DNA of 64,000 nucleotides from Paracoccus sediminis (GTDB lineage: Bacteria; Pseudomonadota; Alphaproteobacteria; Rhodobacterales; Rhodobacteraceae). The notes under the pieces are model-generated. The model saw only the letters and a list, made by a program, of their open reading frames with translations. It ran no database searches and was not told the DNA's origin. The stretch spans positions 434,001-498,000 of the forward strand of contig NZ_FZNM01000001.1 of assembly GCF_900188295.1 (NCBI RefSeq), given 5' to 3'. The translations under genes and the position numbers were made by a program. This document shows, one piece after another, positions 17,054-25,435 of this stretch; position 1 is the first letter of the stretch, and every line of letters begins with the position of its first letter.

Positions 17054-18802
17054 TTACCTGGACAGGCCGCGCAAGCCTGCCCGGTGCGCCGTCCGGGCGG
17101 CTTGGGGGGCCAGGGCCTGGATCGCGTGGTAATGCGACAGATGGACCTGGCCGGTCAGGTGATGCAGGAAATCGCTGCGTTCCAGGCGGTCCATGACGGG
17201 GCCTTTCACCTCGGACAGGTGCAGGGCGATCCCGGCGTCGGACAGGCGGTGCATCACCAGCTCCAGGCTTTCCAGCGCGCTGGCGTCGATGCTGTTGACG
17301 GCGGCGCAGTTCAGCACGACATGGCGCAGTTCCGGGCGGGCCGCGGCTTCTTGCTGGATCACGGTTTCGATGGCGCGGGCGTTGGCAAAGAACAGGCTTT
17401 CGTCGATGCGCAGGCCCAGCACCTCGGGCGTGCAGATGACGCGGTGGCGCCGGACATTGCGGAAGTGCTGGGTGCCGGGCACCTGGCCGATCACGGCGAC
17501 ATGCGGGCGCGAACTGGCCCACAGGTGCAGCAGGACGGAAACCGCGATGCCCGCGATGATCCCCGTCTCGACCCCCACGGCCAGCGTGGCGGCCAGGGTC
17601 ACCGCCAGCGCGGAAAAGTCCGAACGGGAATATCTCCAGGTCCGCCGCAGGGCACCAAAGTCCGCCAGGCTGAGCACGGCGACGGTGATGGTGGCCGCCA
17701 GGACCGCGACGGGCAGGTGGAACAGCAAGGGCGTCAGGAATACCGAGGCGAGCGCGATGCCCAAGGCGGTCAGGGCGCCGGCTGCCGGGGTCTGGGCGCC
17801 CGCGTCGAAATTGACGACCGACCGGGCAAAGCCGCCCGTGACCGGATAGCCCGAGGAAAAGGCCGCGGCCAGGTTCGCCATGCCCAGGCCGATCAGTTCC
17901 TGGTCCGGGCTGATCGACTGGCGGCGCTTGGCGGCCAGCGTCTGCGCCACCGACACGGATTCCACGAACCCGATCAGCGCGATCAGAAAGGCCGATGGCA
18001 GCAGCGCCCGCCACAGCGCCGGATCGAACACCGGCCGCGACAGGGGCGGCAGCCCCTGCGGAACCTCGCCCACCACCGCCACCCCCGGATCGAGCAGGAT
18101 AACCGCCGCGATCGACGCCGCGACCACGATCACCGGCCCGGTCCGCGCCAGCAGGGCGGCCGGGCGCGAGGCGATTCCCAGGCGGATCAGCAACGGTTTC
18201 AGAAAGCGGCGCGACCAGAACAGGAATGCGGTCGCCAGTGCCCCGATCGCCAGAGTCGGCCCGTGGATCCCGGACCGGTTTTCCAGCAGCGAGGCCAGCA
18301 TCTCGGGCAGGGTGGCGCCCTCGGCCTTGATGCCCAGGATATGCTTTATCTGTCCCGTGGCGATCAGCAGGCTTGAGGCGGTGATGAACCCCGAGATCAC
18401 CGGATGCGACAAAAGGTTCGCCACGAAGCCCAGGCGAAAGATCCCCATGGCGACCAGGATCAGCCCCGACAGGAACGCCAGGATCAGCGCCGCCGCGACG
18501 TATTCCGGGCTGCCGGGCGCCGCGACCCCGGACGCGGCCGTGGCGGTCAGCAGCGACACGACCGCCACGGGGCCGACCGACAGGGTGCGGCTGCTGCCCA
18601 GCAGCGCATAGGCCACCAGCGGCAGGATCGAGGCGTAAAGCCCGATCACGGGGGGCAGGCCGGCCAGCATCGCATAGGCCAGCGACTGCGGGATCAGCAT
18701 GATCGTCACGATCACCGCCGCCACCCCGTCGCTGACCAGGGCGTGCCGGTCATAGGCGCGCCCCCAGTGCAGGATCGGCAGGATGCGGGCCAGCCTGTCC
18801 AT
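17054..18802 (-). CDS. SulP-family anion permease with STAS domain
   Basis: Inner-membrane SulP/SLC26-type transporter of 582 residues. About 11-12 helices precede a cytoplasmic STAS domain (roughly residues 440-560, with HVVLNCAAVNSIDASALESLE). The N-terminal signature IPQSLAYAMLAGLPPVIGLY and the central YPVTGGFARSVVNFDAGAQTP are family hallmarks. Candidate substrates are sulfate, sulfite or bicarbonate. It lies three bases after the persulfide dioxygenase gene on the same strand, so an export or import role for the sulfur product is likely. The 3' end abuts the pseudoazurin pseudogene. Confidence 0.88.
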   Translation of the reverse strand: MDRLARILPILHWGRAYDRHALVSDGVAAVIVTIMLIPQSLAYAMLAGLPPVIGLYASILPLVAYALLGSSRTLSVGPVAVVSLLTATAASGVAAPGSPEYVAAALILAFLSGLILVAMGIFRLGFVANLLSHPVISGFITASSLLIATGQIKHILGIKAEGATLPEMLASLLENRSGIHGPTLAIGALATAFLFWSRRFLKPLLIRLGIASRPAALLARTGPVIVVAASIAAVILLDPGVAVVGEVPQGLPPLSRPVFDPALWRALLPSAFLIALIGFVESVSVAQTLAAKRRQSISPDQELIGLGMANLAAAFSSGYPVTGGFARSVVNFDAGAQTPAAGALTALGIALASVFLTPLLFHLPVAVLAATITVAVLSLADFGALRRTWRYSRSDFSALAVTLAATLAVGVETGIIAGIAVSVLLHLWASSRPHVAVIGQVPGTQHFRNVRRHRVICTPEVLGLRIDESLFFANARAIETVIQQEAAARPELRHVVLNCAAVNSIDASALESLELVMHRLSDAGIALHLSEVKGPVMDRLERSDFLHHLTGQVHLSHYHAIQALAPQAARTAHRAGLRGLSR

Positions 18803-18805
18803 GGC

Positions 18806-20119
18806 TCAGTCCTCGACCGGAAGGCCATGGGCCTTCCACGCCTCGAACCCGCCTTCGATCACGGCGGCCTCGTATCCCATGCGGCGCAGGGTGTCCGCCG
18901 CCAGGGCCGCCCTGGCGCCCGATGCGCACAGGACATGGACGCGCCCCGTGCCGCGCAGGCCGGTCAGCCGCGCCTCGGCTGTCTGCGCGGTCGCATCGGC
19001 GCGGCTTTCCACAAGGCCGCGCGGCACATGCAGGGCATCGGGCACGCGCCCATGGGTTTCAAGTTCGCCGGGTTCGCGCACGTCAAGGATCAGCACGTCC
19101 GATCCATGGCGCCGTGCCGCCCGTTCGGGCGGGACGGTGCCGACGCGGCCTTTGGCATCCGCCACCAGATCCCTCATCGTCCTGGCTTTCTTCCGCGGGG
19201 CGGCAAACCGGTTCACCGGAATCTTCAGATAGCTGTTGCCGTCCGATTCGGGGGCCGGCAGGCGTCCGCCGCGCAGGTTGATCTGCAAGGCCGCAAGGAT
19301 CCGGTCGGGCAGGGGCAGGGTGGCGTCGCGGTCGTTGCGGATGCGGATCCAGTCCTCGCGCCGGGTGCCGTCCTTGACGTGCTTGTTGCCCGCGCGATGC
19401 TGGGCGACCGTCGCCTCCCACTGCGGCTCCTTGCGGCTGTCGGTGCCGTAATCGTGGCCGACGAACAGGCGCGTTCCACCGGGCAGCGCCAGGATCGCCT
19501 GGATCGAGTCCCACAGCTGTTCCGTATTCCCGCCCGGAAAATCGGCGCGCGATGTGCCCACGTCGGGCTGCATCAGCGTGTCATGGACAAAGGCCGCGTC
19601 CCCGCAGACACAGGTGATGGATCCCAGCGTGTGGCCCGGCGACAGCATCACCCGCGCCTCGAGATCGCCGATACGGAACGTCTCGCCATCGGCGAACAGG
19701 CGGTCGAAATCGCGCGCCGGATCAAAGGCGCCGGGCAGGTTATAGAGGTCCGCCCAGATCGCCGCGATCTCGTGGACCTTGTTGCCGATCGCCGCGGGCG
19801 CGCCGGTGCGTTCCGTCAGCCGCGCCGAGGCCATGACGTGATCGGCATGGGGATGGGTGTCCAGCACCCACTGGACGCTCAGCCCGTTGTCGCGGACCAG
19901 GTCCAGCACCTGATCCATGCTGCCCGTCGAGAAGCGTTGGTTCTTGGGATCGAGGTTCCAGACCACATCGATCAGCGCGGCCTGTTTGGTGGCCGGATCG
20001 GCGCAGACATACTGGATCGATCCGGTGTCGGGTTCATAGATGCCCCAGACATCCGGGCTGCCCGCCCCGGTGGACGGCGAATGGCGCACGACCCGTTCGT
20101 TCAGTTTCGATTCGCTCAT
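18806..20119 (-). CDS. blh: persulfide dioxygenase-rhodanese fusion (Blh-type)
   Basis: 437-residue fusion. The N-terminal ETHE1-like MBL domain carries the metal motif DTHPHADHVMASA and LSPGHTLGS. The C-terminal rhodanese domain (about residues 330-437) has LILDVREPGE and the active-site loop VLCASGARAALAA. ETHE1-like enzymes oxidise glutathione persulfide to sulfite; the rhodanese moves sulfane sulfur. A ribosome binding site AAAGGAAC precedes the ATG at 20119, which overlaps the upstream gene's stop by ATGA. Blh proteins sit in BigR-controlled operons with two small YeeE-like proteins, exactly as here. Confidence 0.9.
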   Translation of the reverse strand: MSESKLNERVVRHSPSTGAGSPDVWGIYEPDTGSIQYVCADPATKQAALIDVVWNLDPKNQRFSTGSMDQVLDLVRDNGLSVQWVLDTHPHADHVMASARLTERTGAPAAIGNKVHEIAAIWADLYNLPGAFDPARDFDRLFADGETFRIGDLEARVMLSPGHTLGSITCVCGDAAFVHDTLMQPDVGTSRADFPGGNTEQLWDSIQAILALPGGTRLFVGHDYGTDSRKEPQWEATVAQHRAGNKHVKDGTRREDWIRIRNDRDATLPLPDRILAALQINLRGGRLPAPESDGNSYLKIPVNRFAAPRKKARTMRDLVADAKGRVGTVPPERAARRHGSDVLILDVREPGELETHGRVPDALHVPRGLVESRADATAQTAEARLTGLRGTGRVHVLCASGARAALAADTLRRMGYEAAVIEGGFEAWKAHGLPVED

Positions 20120-20556
20120 GACGATGTTCCTTTGTCTTGCAGAAATGCGCCCGCCTTTATCCGGGCGCCCAGCCACAGCCCGGCCAGCATGGCGGGCAGA
20201 AAGATCAGCGTGCCCGGCGCCAGCAAGGGCAGGGCGGTCCAGGCCGGGCCGGGGCAAAAGCCGCCGATGCCCCAGCCGATCCCGAACAGCGCCGCCCCGG
20301 CCAGCAGCGGCCGGTCGATGGCGCGGTTCTTGGGGATGTCGAAGGATGGGTCCAGCACCGGCGCCTGCCTGCGCCACACCAGGCGGTAGCCCACGAAGGC
20401 GGTCAGCGTGGCTCCGCCCATCACGAAAGCCAGACTCGGATCCCAGGTGCCCGCCAGGTCCAGAAAGCCCAGCACCTTGGCCGGGTTGGCCATGCCCGAG
20501 ATCACCAGACCCAGCCCGAAGACCAGGCCCGACAGAAAGCCCCAGAATAGACGCAT
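20116..20556 (-). CDS. pmpB: half-size YeeE/YedE membrane protein (PmpB-like)
   Basis: Protein of 146 residues with about four helices. It has the conserved SGMANPAKVLGFLD near residue 20 and a cysteine motif GGFCPGPAWTALP near residue 105. It is a half-length YeeE/YedE protein; such pairs occur next to bigR and blh and are thought to form one transporter for sulfur species. It overlaps both neighbours by four bases (ATGA), implying one polycistronic mRNA. PmpA/PmpB naming follows the bigR operon order. Confidence 0.8.
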   Translation of the reverse strand: MRLFWGFLSGLVFGLGLVISGMANPAKVLGFLDLAGTWDPSLAFVMGGATLTAFVGYRLVWRRQAPVLDPSFDIPKNRAIDRPLLAGAALFGIGWGIGGFCPGPAWTALPLLAPGTLIFLPAMLAGLWLGARIKAGAFLQDKGTSS

Positions 20557-21002
20557 CACGCACCCCCCAGGATATGGCGCAGCACGAAGACGGTGACGAA
20601 TCCCGCCGCCATGAAGGTCGCGACCGCGGCCAACGACCGGCCCGATAGCCGCGCCAGCCCGCAGACCCCGTGCCCCGAGGTGCAGCCCGACCCGAGCGCG
20701 GTGCCCGTGCCCACCAGCAGGCCGGCGGCGGCCATGCCGGGCAGGTTGTCCGGCACCGTCTGCGCAACGGGGCCGCCCAGGGCCATTACCGCCAGCGGCG
20801 CCAGCATCAGCCCCGCCAGAAAGGCCCACCGCCAGTCGCGATCCCTTGGCGCGCCGGGCAGCGCCATGGCGCCCTGGGTGATGCCGGCAATCCCCGCGAT
20901 GCGGCCGAACAGCGCCATGACCATCACCGCGCTCAGCCCGATCAGCACGCCGCCCAGCAGCGAAGCCCAAGGCGTGAATGGCGTCTGAATCCCGATTTCC
21001 AT
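20556..21002 (-). CDS. pmpA: half-size YeeE/YedE membrane protein (PmpA-like)
   Basis: Protein of 148 residues with about four helices and the signature GSGCTSGHGVCGLARLSGRS, the other half of a YeeE/YedE-type pore. It is the first gene of the operon pmpA-pmpB-blh-sulP, divergent from the ArsR-type regulator with 64 bases between the two start codons. Start 21002 gives the conserved N-terminus MEIGIQTPFTPWASLLGG. Its stop overlaps the start of pmpB. Confidence 0.82.
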   Translation of the reverse strand: MEIGIQTPFTPWASLLGGVLIGLSAVMVMALFGRIAGIAGITQGAMALPGAPRDRDWRWAFLAGLMLAPLAVMALGGPVAQTVPDNLPGMAAAGLLVGTGTALGSGCTSGHGVCGLARLSGRSLAAVATFMAAGFVTVFVLRHILGGA

Positions 21003-21051
21003 GATCCCTCTCCGACTTCGGATGGCAAGGCTTGCCCGGCCTGCCTGCGCG

Positions 21052-21066
21052 GCTTATATATTAAGC
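21052..21066. promoter_or_regulatory. candidate BigR-type operator touching the regulator start codon
   Basis: GCTTA and TAAGC form perfect 5-bp arms around TATAT, ending one base before the regulator's ATG at 21067. AT-rich dyads of this kind are typical of BigR/SqrR-type operators. Here it leaves no room for a Shine-Dalgarno sequence, so the regulator mRNA may be leaderless or poorly translated. Confidence 0.55.
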
Positions 21067-21423
21067 ATGTCTAATTCAGTCAATTCTAATATAAAGAACC
21101 GCGACGATCCGCTGGCCCAGGCAGAGGCTGCCCTTGCCTTGCAGGACCGCGCCGATCATGTGGCGGGGCGGCTGGCGCTTGTCGCCAACGCCAAGCGTTT
21201 GCTGATCCTGTGCGAATTGACCAAGGGCGAACGGTCGGTCGGCGCCTTGCAGCAGGCCGTGGGCCTGGGCCAGTCCGCGCTGAGCCAGCACCTGGCGAGG
21301 CTGCGCGAGGCCGGGATGGTCGATACCCGCCGCGAAGGCCAGACCATCTTCTATCGCATCAGCGACCCCACCCTCGAGGTGCTTATGGCCGCGCTCTATG
21401 ATGCCTTTTGCAGGGATTTGTGA
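21067..21423 (+). CDS. bigR: ArsR-family two-cysteine repressor (BigR/SqrR-like)
   Basis: 118-residue winged-helix regulator. The cysteine pair C49 in LLILCELTKG and the one in the C-terminal ALYDAFCRDL correspond to the persulfide-sensing cysteines of BigR/SqrR. The recognition helix is in GQSALSQHLARLREAG. It is divergent from pmpA-pmpB-blh-sulP, which it most likely represses. The start at 21067 directly follows a palindrome and has no ribosome binding site; in-frame ATGs at 21001 and 21022 exist but would add an unconserved leader. It is a paralogue of the SoxR-type protein at 10.3 kb. Confidence 0.82.
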   Translation: MSNSVNSNIKNRDDPLAQAEAALALQDRADHVAGRLALVANAKRLLILCELTKGERSVGALQQAVGLGQSALSQHLARLREAGMVDTRREGQTIFYRISDPTLEVLMAALYDAFCRDL

Positions 21424-21781
21424 AGGGGGGACGCGCCGGCCGCGGCGGGAATGCCCGATGCTGCATGCCCTGGCCGAACGCCCCGAACGGCGATCGAGAC
21501 GGTCCGGGATCCTGGCCGAGGCATACCCGCCTGTCCGGGAACAGCGGCTGTTCGCGCCAGTTGTCGTGCCCATTCTGGTCGCTGCGGGGCGATCTGCTGG
21601 CGTCGCGGCCCACGACGCGAAGACACCGCTGGCTGGATGGCGCCCCCCGGCATCCGGCGCAGGGGCGGGCGGCGGGAAACGGGCGACGGCCATGACGGTC
21701 ATGGGATGGCGGCCATCCGGCCGCTGTCAGAACCGTGAACGCGCCATCCGGTCCGTGCGCCGGTCTTGAGATTGACATGCC
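21424..21781. other. gap without recognisable gene
   Basis: About 360 bases between the BigR-like gene and a hairpin. Open frames on both strands give only arginine/proline-rich translations with no family resemblance. I see nothing I can name in it. Confidence 0.45.
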
Positions 21782-21812
21782 CGTCTGCCGCGCATGACAT
21801 GCGAGGCAGACG
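21782..21812 (+). promoter_or_regulatory. strong hairpin upstream of DsbA-like gene
   Basis: CGTCTGCC (21782-21789) pairs with GGCAGACG (21805-21812). Inside it CGCAT pairs with ATGCG around the 3-base loop GAC, interrupted by one G/A mismatch: 13 of 14 pairs. It ends 24 bases before the ATG at 21837. It may be a terminator of read-through, a 5'-UTR control element or a protein-binding dyad. No T-run. Confidence 0.5.
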
Positions 21813-21836
21813 CGCCGACCTTTCAGGGGATGACAT

Positions 21837-22451
21837 ATGCAACGCCGCACCTTTCTGATCGCCGGCACGGGAATGCTGGTCCTGCCCACCGTCGCGCTGG
21901 CGGAACGGATCAACCCCATGCCCGAGGAACTGAGGAAAGCCCTGGAACGCGATCCCACCGCCCCCGTCCTGGGCAATCCCGACGGTGACGTGACCCTGAC
22001 CGAGTTCTTCGACTACAACTGTCCCTTCTGCCGCAAGATGGTCGGCCCGATCCACCGCCTGATCCTGTCCGACCCGAACCTGCGCGTGGTGTTTCGCGAA
22101 TGGCCCGTGTTCGGTCCCGATTCCGAGGACGCCGCGCGGGTCTCGCTCGCCTCGCTCTCTCAGGGACGGTACTGGCAGACGCACCAGGCCATATTCTCGA
22201 TCCGGGGCAAGGTCGATGCCGACTCGGCCAGGCTGGCCGCCGCCAAGGCCGGGCTTGACATGACGCGCCTGGAACAGGACATCCAGTCCGAGCGTGTGGA
22301 GCGCCACATCACCTACAGCTTTCTGCTGGCCGACCATATGGGCCTGGTGGGCACGCCCAGCTTTATCGCCGGAGACGAGGGCGCCTTTGGCGAATACAGC
22401 CTGGAGGATCTGCGCGGCCTGGTGCAGCGCGCGCGTGAATCGCTGGGGTGA
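21837..22451 (+). CDS. periplasmic DsbA-family thiol-disulfide protein
   Basis: 204-residue DsbA-fold protein with a signal peptide (MQRRTFLIAGTGMLVLPTVALA). The active-site pair is in FDYNCPFCRKMVGP near residue 64 and the cis-Pro loop in GLVGTPSFIAGD near residue 175. It resembles the DsbA/BdbD (com1) group that oxidises or isomerises periplasmic cysteines. It stands alone between the BigR locus and the convergent merR gene, behind a strong hairpin. Partner is unknown; the DsbB-like protein at 28 kb is one candidate. Confidence 0.85.
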   Translation: MQRRTFLIAGTGMLVLPTVALAERINPMPEELRKALERDPTAPVLGNPDGDVTLTEFFDYNCPFCRKMVGPIHRLILSDPNLRVVFREWPVFGPDSEDAARVSLASLSQGRYWQTHQAIFSIRGKVDADSARLAAAKAGLDMTRLEQDIQSERVERHITYSFLLADHMGLVGTPSFIAGDEGAFGEYSLEDLRGLVQRARESLG

Positions 22452-22528
22452 GCCGTCGGCCGGCGCCTGCGGGTGACGGGGGCGATCCGACGCCGCCGGG
22501 CCGTGCCGTTCGGGGACGTATCCGTGTC

Positions 22529-23005
22529 TCAGGACGCAGCGGCGGGCAGGGACTGCGCGCCCCCGGCCAAGGGATGCGCGTCATCGCTTGTTCGGTGATC
22601 GGTGACGCAATGCGCATGATCGCTCAGCACCTCGATGACCCGGCAATCCGATATCGTGTCGCCAGCGCATTGCAGCACCATGCGTTCCAGTTCGGTCTTC
22701 AGCGACATCAGCCGCGCAAGGCGGCTTTCGACCTCGACAAGCTGCGCCTTTGCGATGGCATCGGCAGCGGCGCAGGATTGATCGGGATTGTCCGACAGGC
22801 TGAGCAGGTCGCGGATGGCCTCGAGCGAAAAGCCCAGCTCGCGGGAATGGCGGATGAATCGCAGCCGTTCCAGGGCCTTGCGGTCATAGAACCGCTGATT
22901 GCCGCGGCTTCGCGGGGGTTGCGGCAACAGGCCGATCTGTTCGTAATAGCGGATCGTCGGGGTCTTGACGCCGGTCGCCGCGCACAGTTTTCCGATCGAA
23001 AGCAT
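22529..23005 (-). CDS. zntR: MerR-family Zn/Cd/Pb-responsive regulator
   Basis: 158-residue MerR-type activator. The N-terminal HTH is LSIGKLCAATGVKTPTIRYYE. The metal-site cysteines are in DQSCAAADAIA near residue 78 and the C-terminal LQCAGDTISDC and DHAHC loop, the arrangement of ZntR/CadR/PbrR rather than of copper-sensing CueR. It is divergent from the P1B-ATPase gene, and a perfect 7-3-7 dyad lies in the shared promoter region. It is expected to bend the promoter and activate zntA when divalent soft metal accumulates. Confidence 0.87.
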   Translation of the reverse strand: MLSIGKLCAATGVKTPTIRYYEQIGLLPQPPRSRGNQRFYDRKALERLRFIRHSRELGFSLEAIRDLLSLSDNPDQSCAAADAIAKAQLVEVESRLARLMSLKTELERMVLQCAGDTISDCRVIEVLSDHAHCVTDHRTSDDAHPLAGGAQSLPAAAS

Positions 23006-23015
23006 GAAAACCCCC

Positions 23016-23046
23016 TTGAAGCTCTAGTTGCTAGAGCAATTAAGTT
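23016..23046 (+). promoter_or_regulatory. MerR-type zntA promoter and ZntR operator
   Basis: -35 TTGAAG (23016-23021) and -10 TAAGTT (23041-23046) are 19 bases apart, the over-long spacing typical of MerR-controlled promoters. The spacer region contains the perfect dyad GCTCTAG-TTG-CTAGAGC (23021-23037). Confidence 0.85.
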
Positions 23047-23092
23047 GCCGATTCGATGAATGCAAGCGGGCAGGGCCTGCGGAGGTTTCAAG

Positions 23093-25435
23093 ATGACGGA
23101 TCAAGCGGTGCGCAATCAGGAATGGACGGTCAGCGGCATGGACTGCGCGGCCTGCACGACCAAGGTGACGCATGCCGTCGAACGGTTGCCCGGCGTCAGC
23201 GAGGTGCGCGTGGCCCTGATAGCGGAACGGCTGAGCCTCAATCTCGAACCCCAGACGACCCGGCCCGAGGAGATCGAGGCCGTGGTGCGCAAGCTGGGCT
23301 TCGGGATCGTGCCCAGGGAACAGGCGGTTCAGCGCAAGAAGGCGTTCGCCCTGCCGGAAGGCGACGCGGCGGCGCCCGATCCGGTCCCCACGCCGTCATC
23401 GCCGCCCCGGCCCTCGATGAAGGGGGCCTGCGCGACGGGCTGCTGCCCCCCTGTTCCGGCGGATCACGATCACAGCCAGTGCGATGCAGCGCATGACCAT
23501 GGCGATCCTGGCGATCATGGCGCGGCGGCCCATGCCCACGACAACCCCGCCGATCGCGGCAAACGCTGGTTCCAGACCGCCAAGGGCAGGCTGGTCATCC
23601 TGACCGGCCTGCTGCTGGCGATGGCCTGGATTTTCGAACTGGTGACCTCGGCCGAGGCGGGCTATTGGGCCTTTCTGGCGGCCTGCCTGATCGGCGTCGC
23701 GCCGGTCGCCAAGCGGGCCTTCGAAGCGGCGCGCATGGGCCAGCCCTTCACCATCGAAAGCCTGATGTCGATTGCGGCCGTCGGCGCCCTGTTCATCGGC
23801 GCGGCCGAAGAAGCGGCCCTTGTCGTCTTCCTGTTTGCCGTGGGCGAGGTTCTGGAAGGGGTGGCCGCCAACAAGGCGCGCGACGGCATCCGTGCCCTGG
23901 CCAATCTGGTGCCCAAGACCGCGCTTCTGGAACTGGACGGCCGCACCCGCGAGGTGCCCGCCGACAGCCTGGACATCGGCCAGATCGTCGTCGTGCGGCC
24001 CGGCGACCGCGTGCCCGCCGACGGCGACATCGTCGAGGGGCTGAGCGGCATCGACGAAAGCCCCGTGACCGGCGAAAGCGTGCCGCGCAGCAAGGGTCCG
24101 GGAGATCCGGTCTTCGCCGGGTCGATCAACACCGAAGCCGTGCTGCGCGTCAGCGTCACCAAGGAACCTTCGGACAACACCATCGCGCGCATCATCCGCC
24201 TGGTCGAGGAGGCCGAGGAGGCGCGTGCGCCGACCGAACGGTTCATCGACCGGTTCAGCCGGTGGTACATGCCGGCCATCGTCGCCGTGGCGGCGCTGGT
24301 CATCGTCGTGCCGCCGCTGGGCTTTGGCGCGGACTGGGATACCTGGGTGTATCGCGGGCTGGCGCTTTTGCTGATCGGCTGCCCCTGCGCCCTGGTCATC
24401 TCGGTTCCGGCGTCCATCGCGTCGGCCTTGTCCTCGGGGGCCAAGCGGGGGCTGCTCATGAAAGGCGGCGCCGTGATCGAAGGCGCGGCGAACGTCCGCC
24501 ATATCGCGTTCGACAAGACCGGGACGCTGACCGTGGGCAAGCCGGTGGTCACGCGCGTCCTGCCCGCCGCAGGCGTGACCGAGGCCGGGCTGCTGGCCGT
24601 GGCGGCGGCGGTCGAGGCAGGGTCCAGCCACCCGCTGGCCCAGGCGATCCTGCGCAAGGCGCAGGAAGCGGGCGTCGAGCCGCTGCCGTCGCGCGACGCA
24701 AAGGCGTTGCCGGGGCAGGGGGTGCAGGCCCTTGTGGACGGAACGATGGCCTGGGTGGCGTCGCCGCGCTTTGCGTCGGACATGTCGGCCATCGACGGTC
24801 CCGCGATCGATCAGGCGACCGAGCTTGAAGCCCAGGGCATGACCGTGGTTGCCGTTTTCCGTGAAGGACAGCCGCTGGGCACCATTGCCATGCGCGACGA
24901 ACCGCGCGCCGATGCCGCCGAGGCGATGCGGCAGCTGAAAGCCATGGGCGTATCGGCGGTCATGCTGACCGGCGACAACCCGCGCACGGCTCAGGCCATC
25001 GCGGGCAGCCTCGGGCTGGATCATCAGGCCGAAATGATGCCCGAAGACAAGCTGGTGGCGATCCGCAAGGCGGCGGAGGGCGGCGGCGTCATGATGATCG
25101 GCGACGGCATCAACGACGCCCCGGCCCTGAAGCAGGCCAATATCGGGGTCGCCATGGGGTCGGGAACCGATGTCGCGCTGGAAACGGCGGATGCGGCGAT
25201 CCTGCGCGACCGCGTGACGGACGTGCCCGCGCTGATCCGCCTGGCCCGCGCCACCATGGGCAACATCCGCCAGAACGTCACGCTGGCCCTTGGGCTGAAG
25301 GCGGTGTTCCTTGTCACCTCGGTTCTGGGGATCACCGGATTGTGGATCGCGATCCTGGCCGATACCGGCGCCACGGTCCTGGTGACGCTGAACGCTCTCA
25401 GGCTTCTTGGCTATAACCCGGAACGGGAAAGCTGA
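23093..25435 (+). CDS. zntA: Zn/Cd/Pb-translocating P1B-type ATPase
   Basis: 780-residue heavy-metal export ATPase. The N-terminal HMA domain has GMDCAACTTKV (C18, C21). It is followed by a His/Cys-rich linker with ATGCCPPVPADHDHSQC and repeated DH pairs. The transmembrane metal motif is LIGCPCALVIS near residue 430. Phosphorylation site DKTGTLTVGKP near 473, SSHPLAQAI, and GDGINDAPAL follow. The CPC motif with an HMA and His-rich linker and the ZntR-type regulator point to Zn/Cd/Pb rather than Cu. Start 23093 has GGAGG eight bases upstream. Its stop overlaps the next start (TGATG). Confidence 0.93.
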   Translation: MTDQAVRNQEWTVSGMDCAACTTKVTHAVERLPGVSEVRVALIAERLSLNLEPQTTRPEEIEAVVRKLGFGIVPREQAVQRKKAFALPEGDAAAPDPVPTPSSPPRPSMKGACATGCCPPVPADHDHSQCDAAHDHGDPGDHGAAAHAHDNPADRGKRWFQTAKGRLVILTGLLLAMAWIFELVTSAEAGYWAFLAACLIGVAPVAKRAFEAARMGQPFTIESLMSIAAVGALFIGAAEEAALVVFLFAVGEVLEGVAANKARDGIRALANLVPKTALLELDGRTREVPADSLDIGQIVVVRPGDRVPADGDIVEGLSGIDESPVTGESVPRSKGPGDPVFAGSINTEAVLRVSVTKEPSDNTIARIIRLVEEAEEARAPTERFIDRFSRWYMPAIVAVAALVIVVPPLGFGADWDTWVYRGLALLLIGCPCALVISVPASIASALSSGAKRGLLMKGGAVIEGAANVRHIAFDKTGTLTVGKPVVTRVLPAAGVTEAGLLAVAAAVEAGSSHPLAQAILRKAQEAGVEPLPSRDAKALPGQGVQALVDGTMAWVASPRFASDMSAIDGPAIDQATELEAQGMTVVAVFREGQPLGTIAMRDEPRADAAEAMRQLKAMGVSAVMLTGDNPRTAQAIAGSLGLDHQAEMMPEDKLVAIRKAAEGGGVMMIGDGINDAPALKQANIGVAMGSGTDVALETADAAILRDRVTDVPALIRLARATMGNIRQNVTLALGLKAVFLVTSVLGITGLWIAILADTGATVLVTLNALRLLGYNPERES

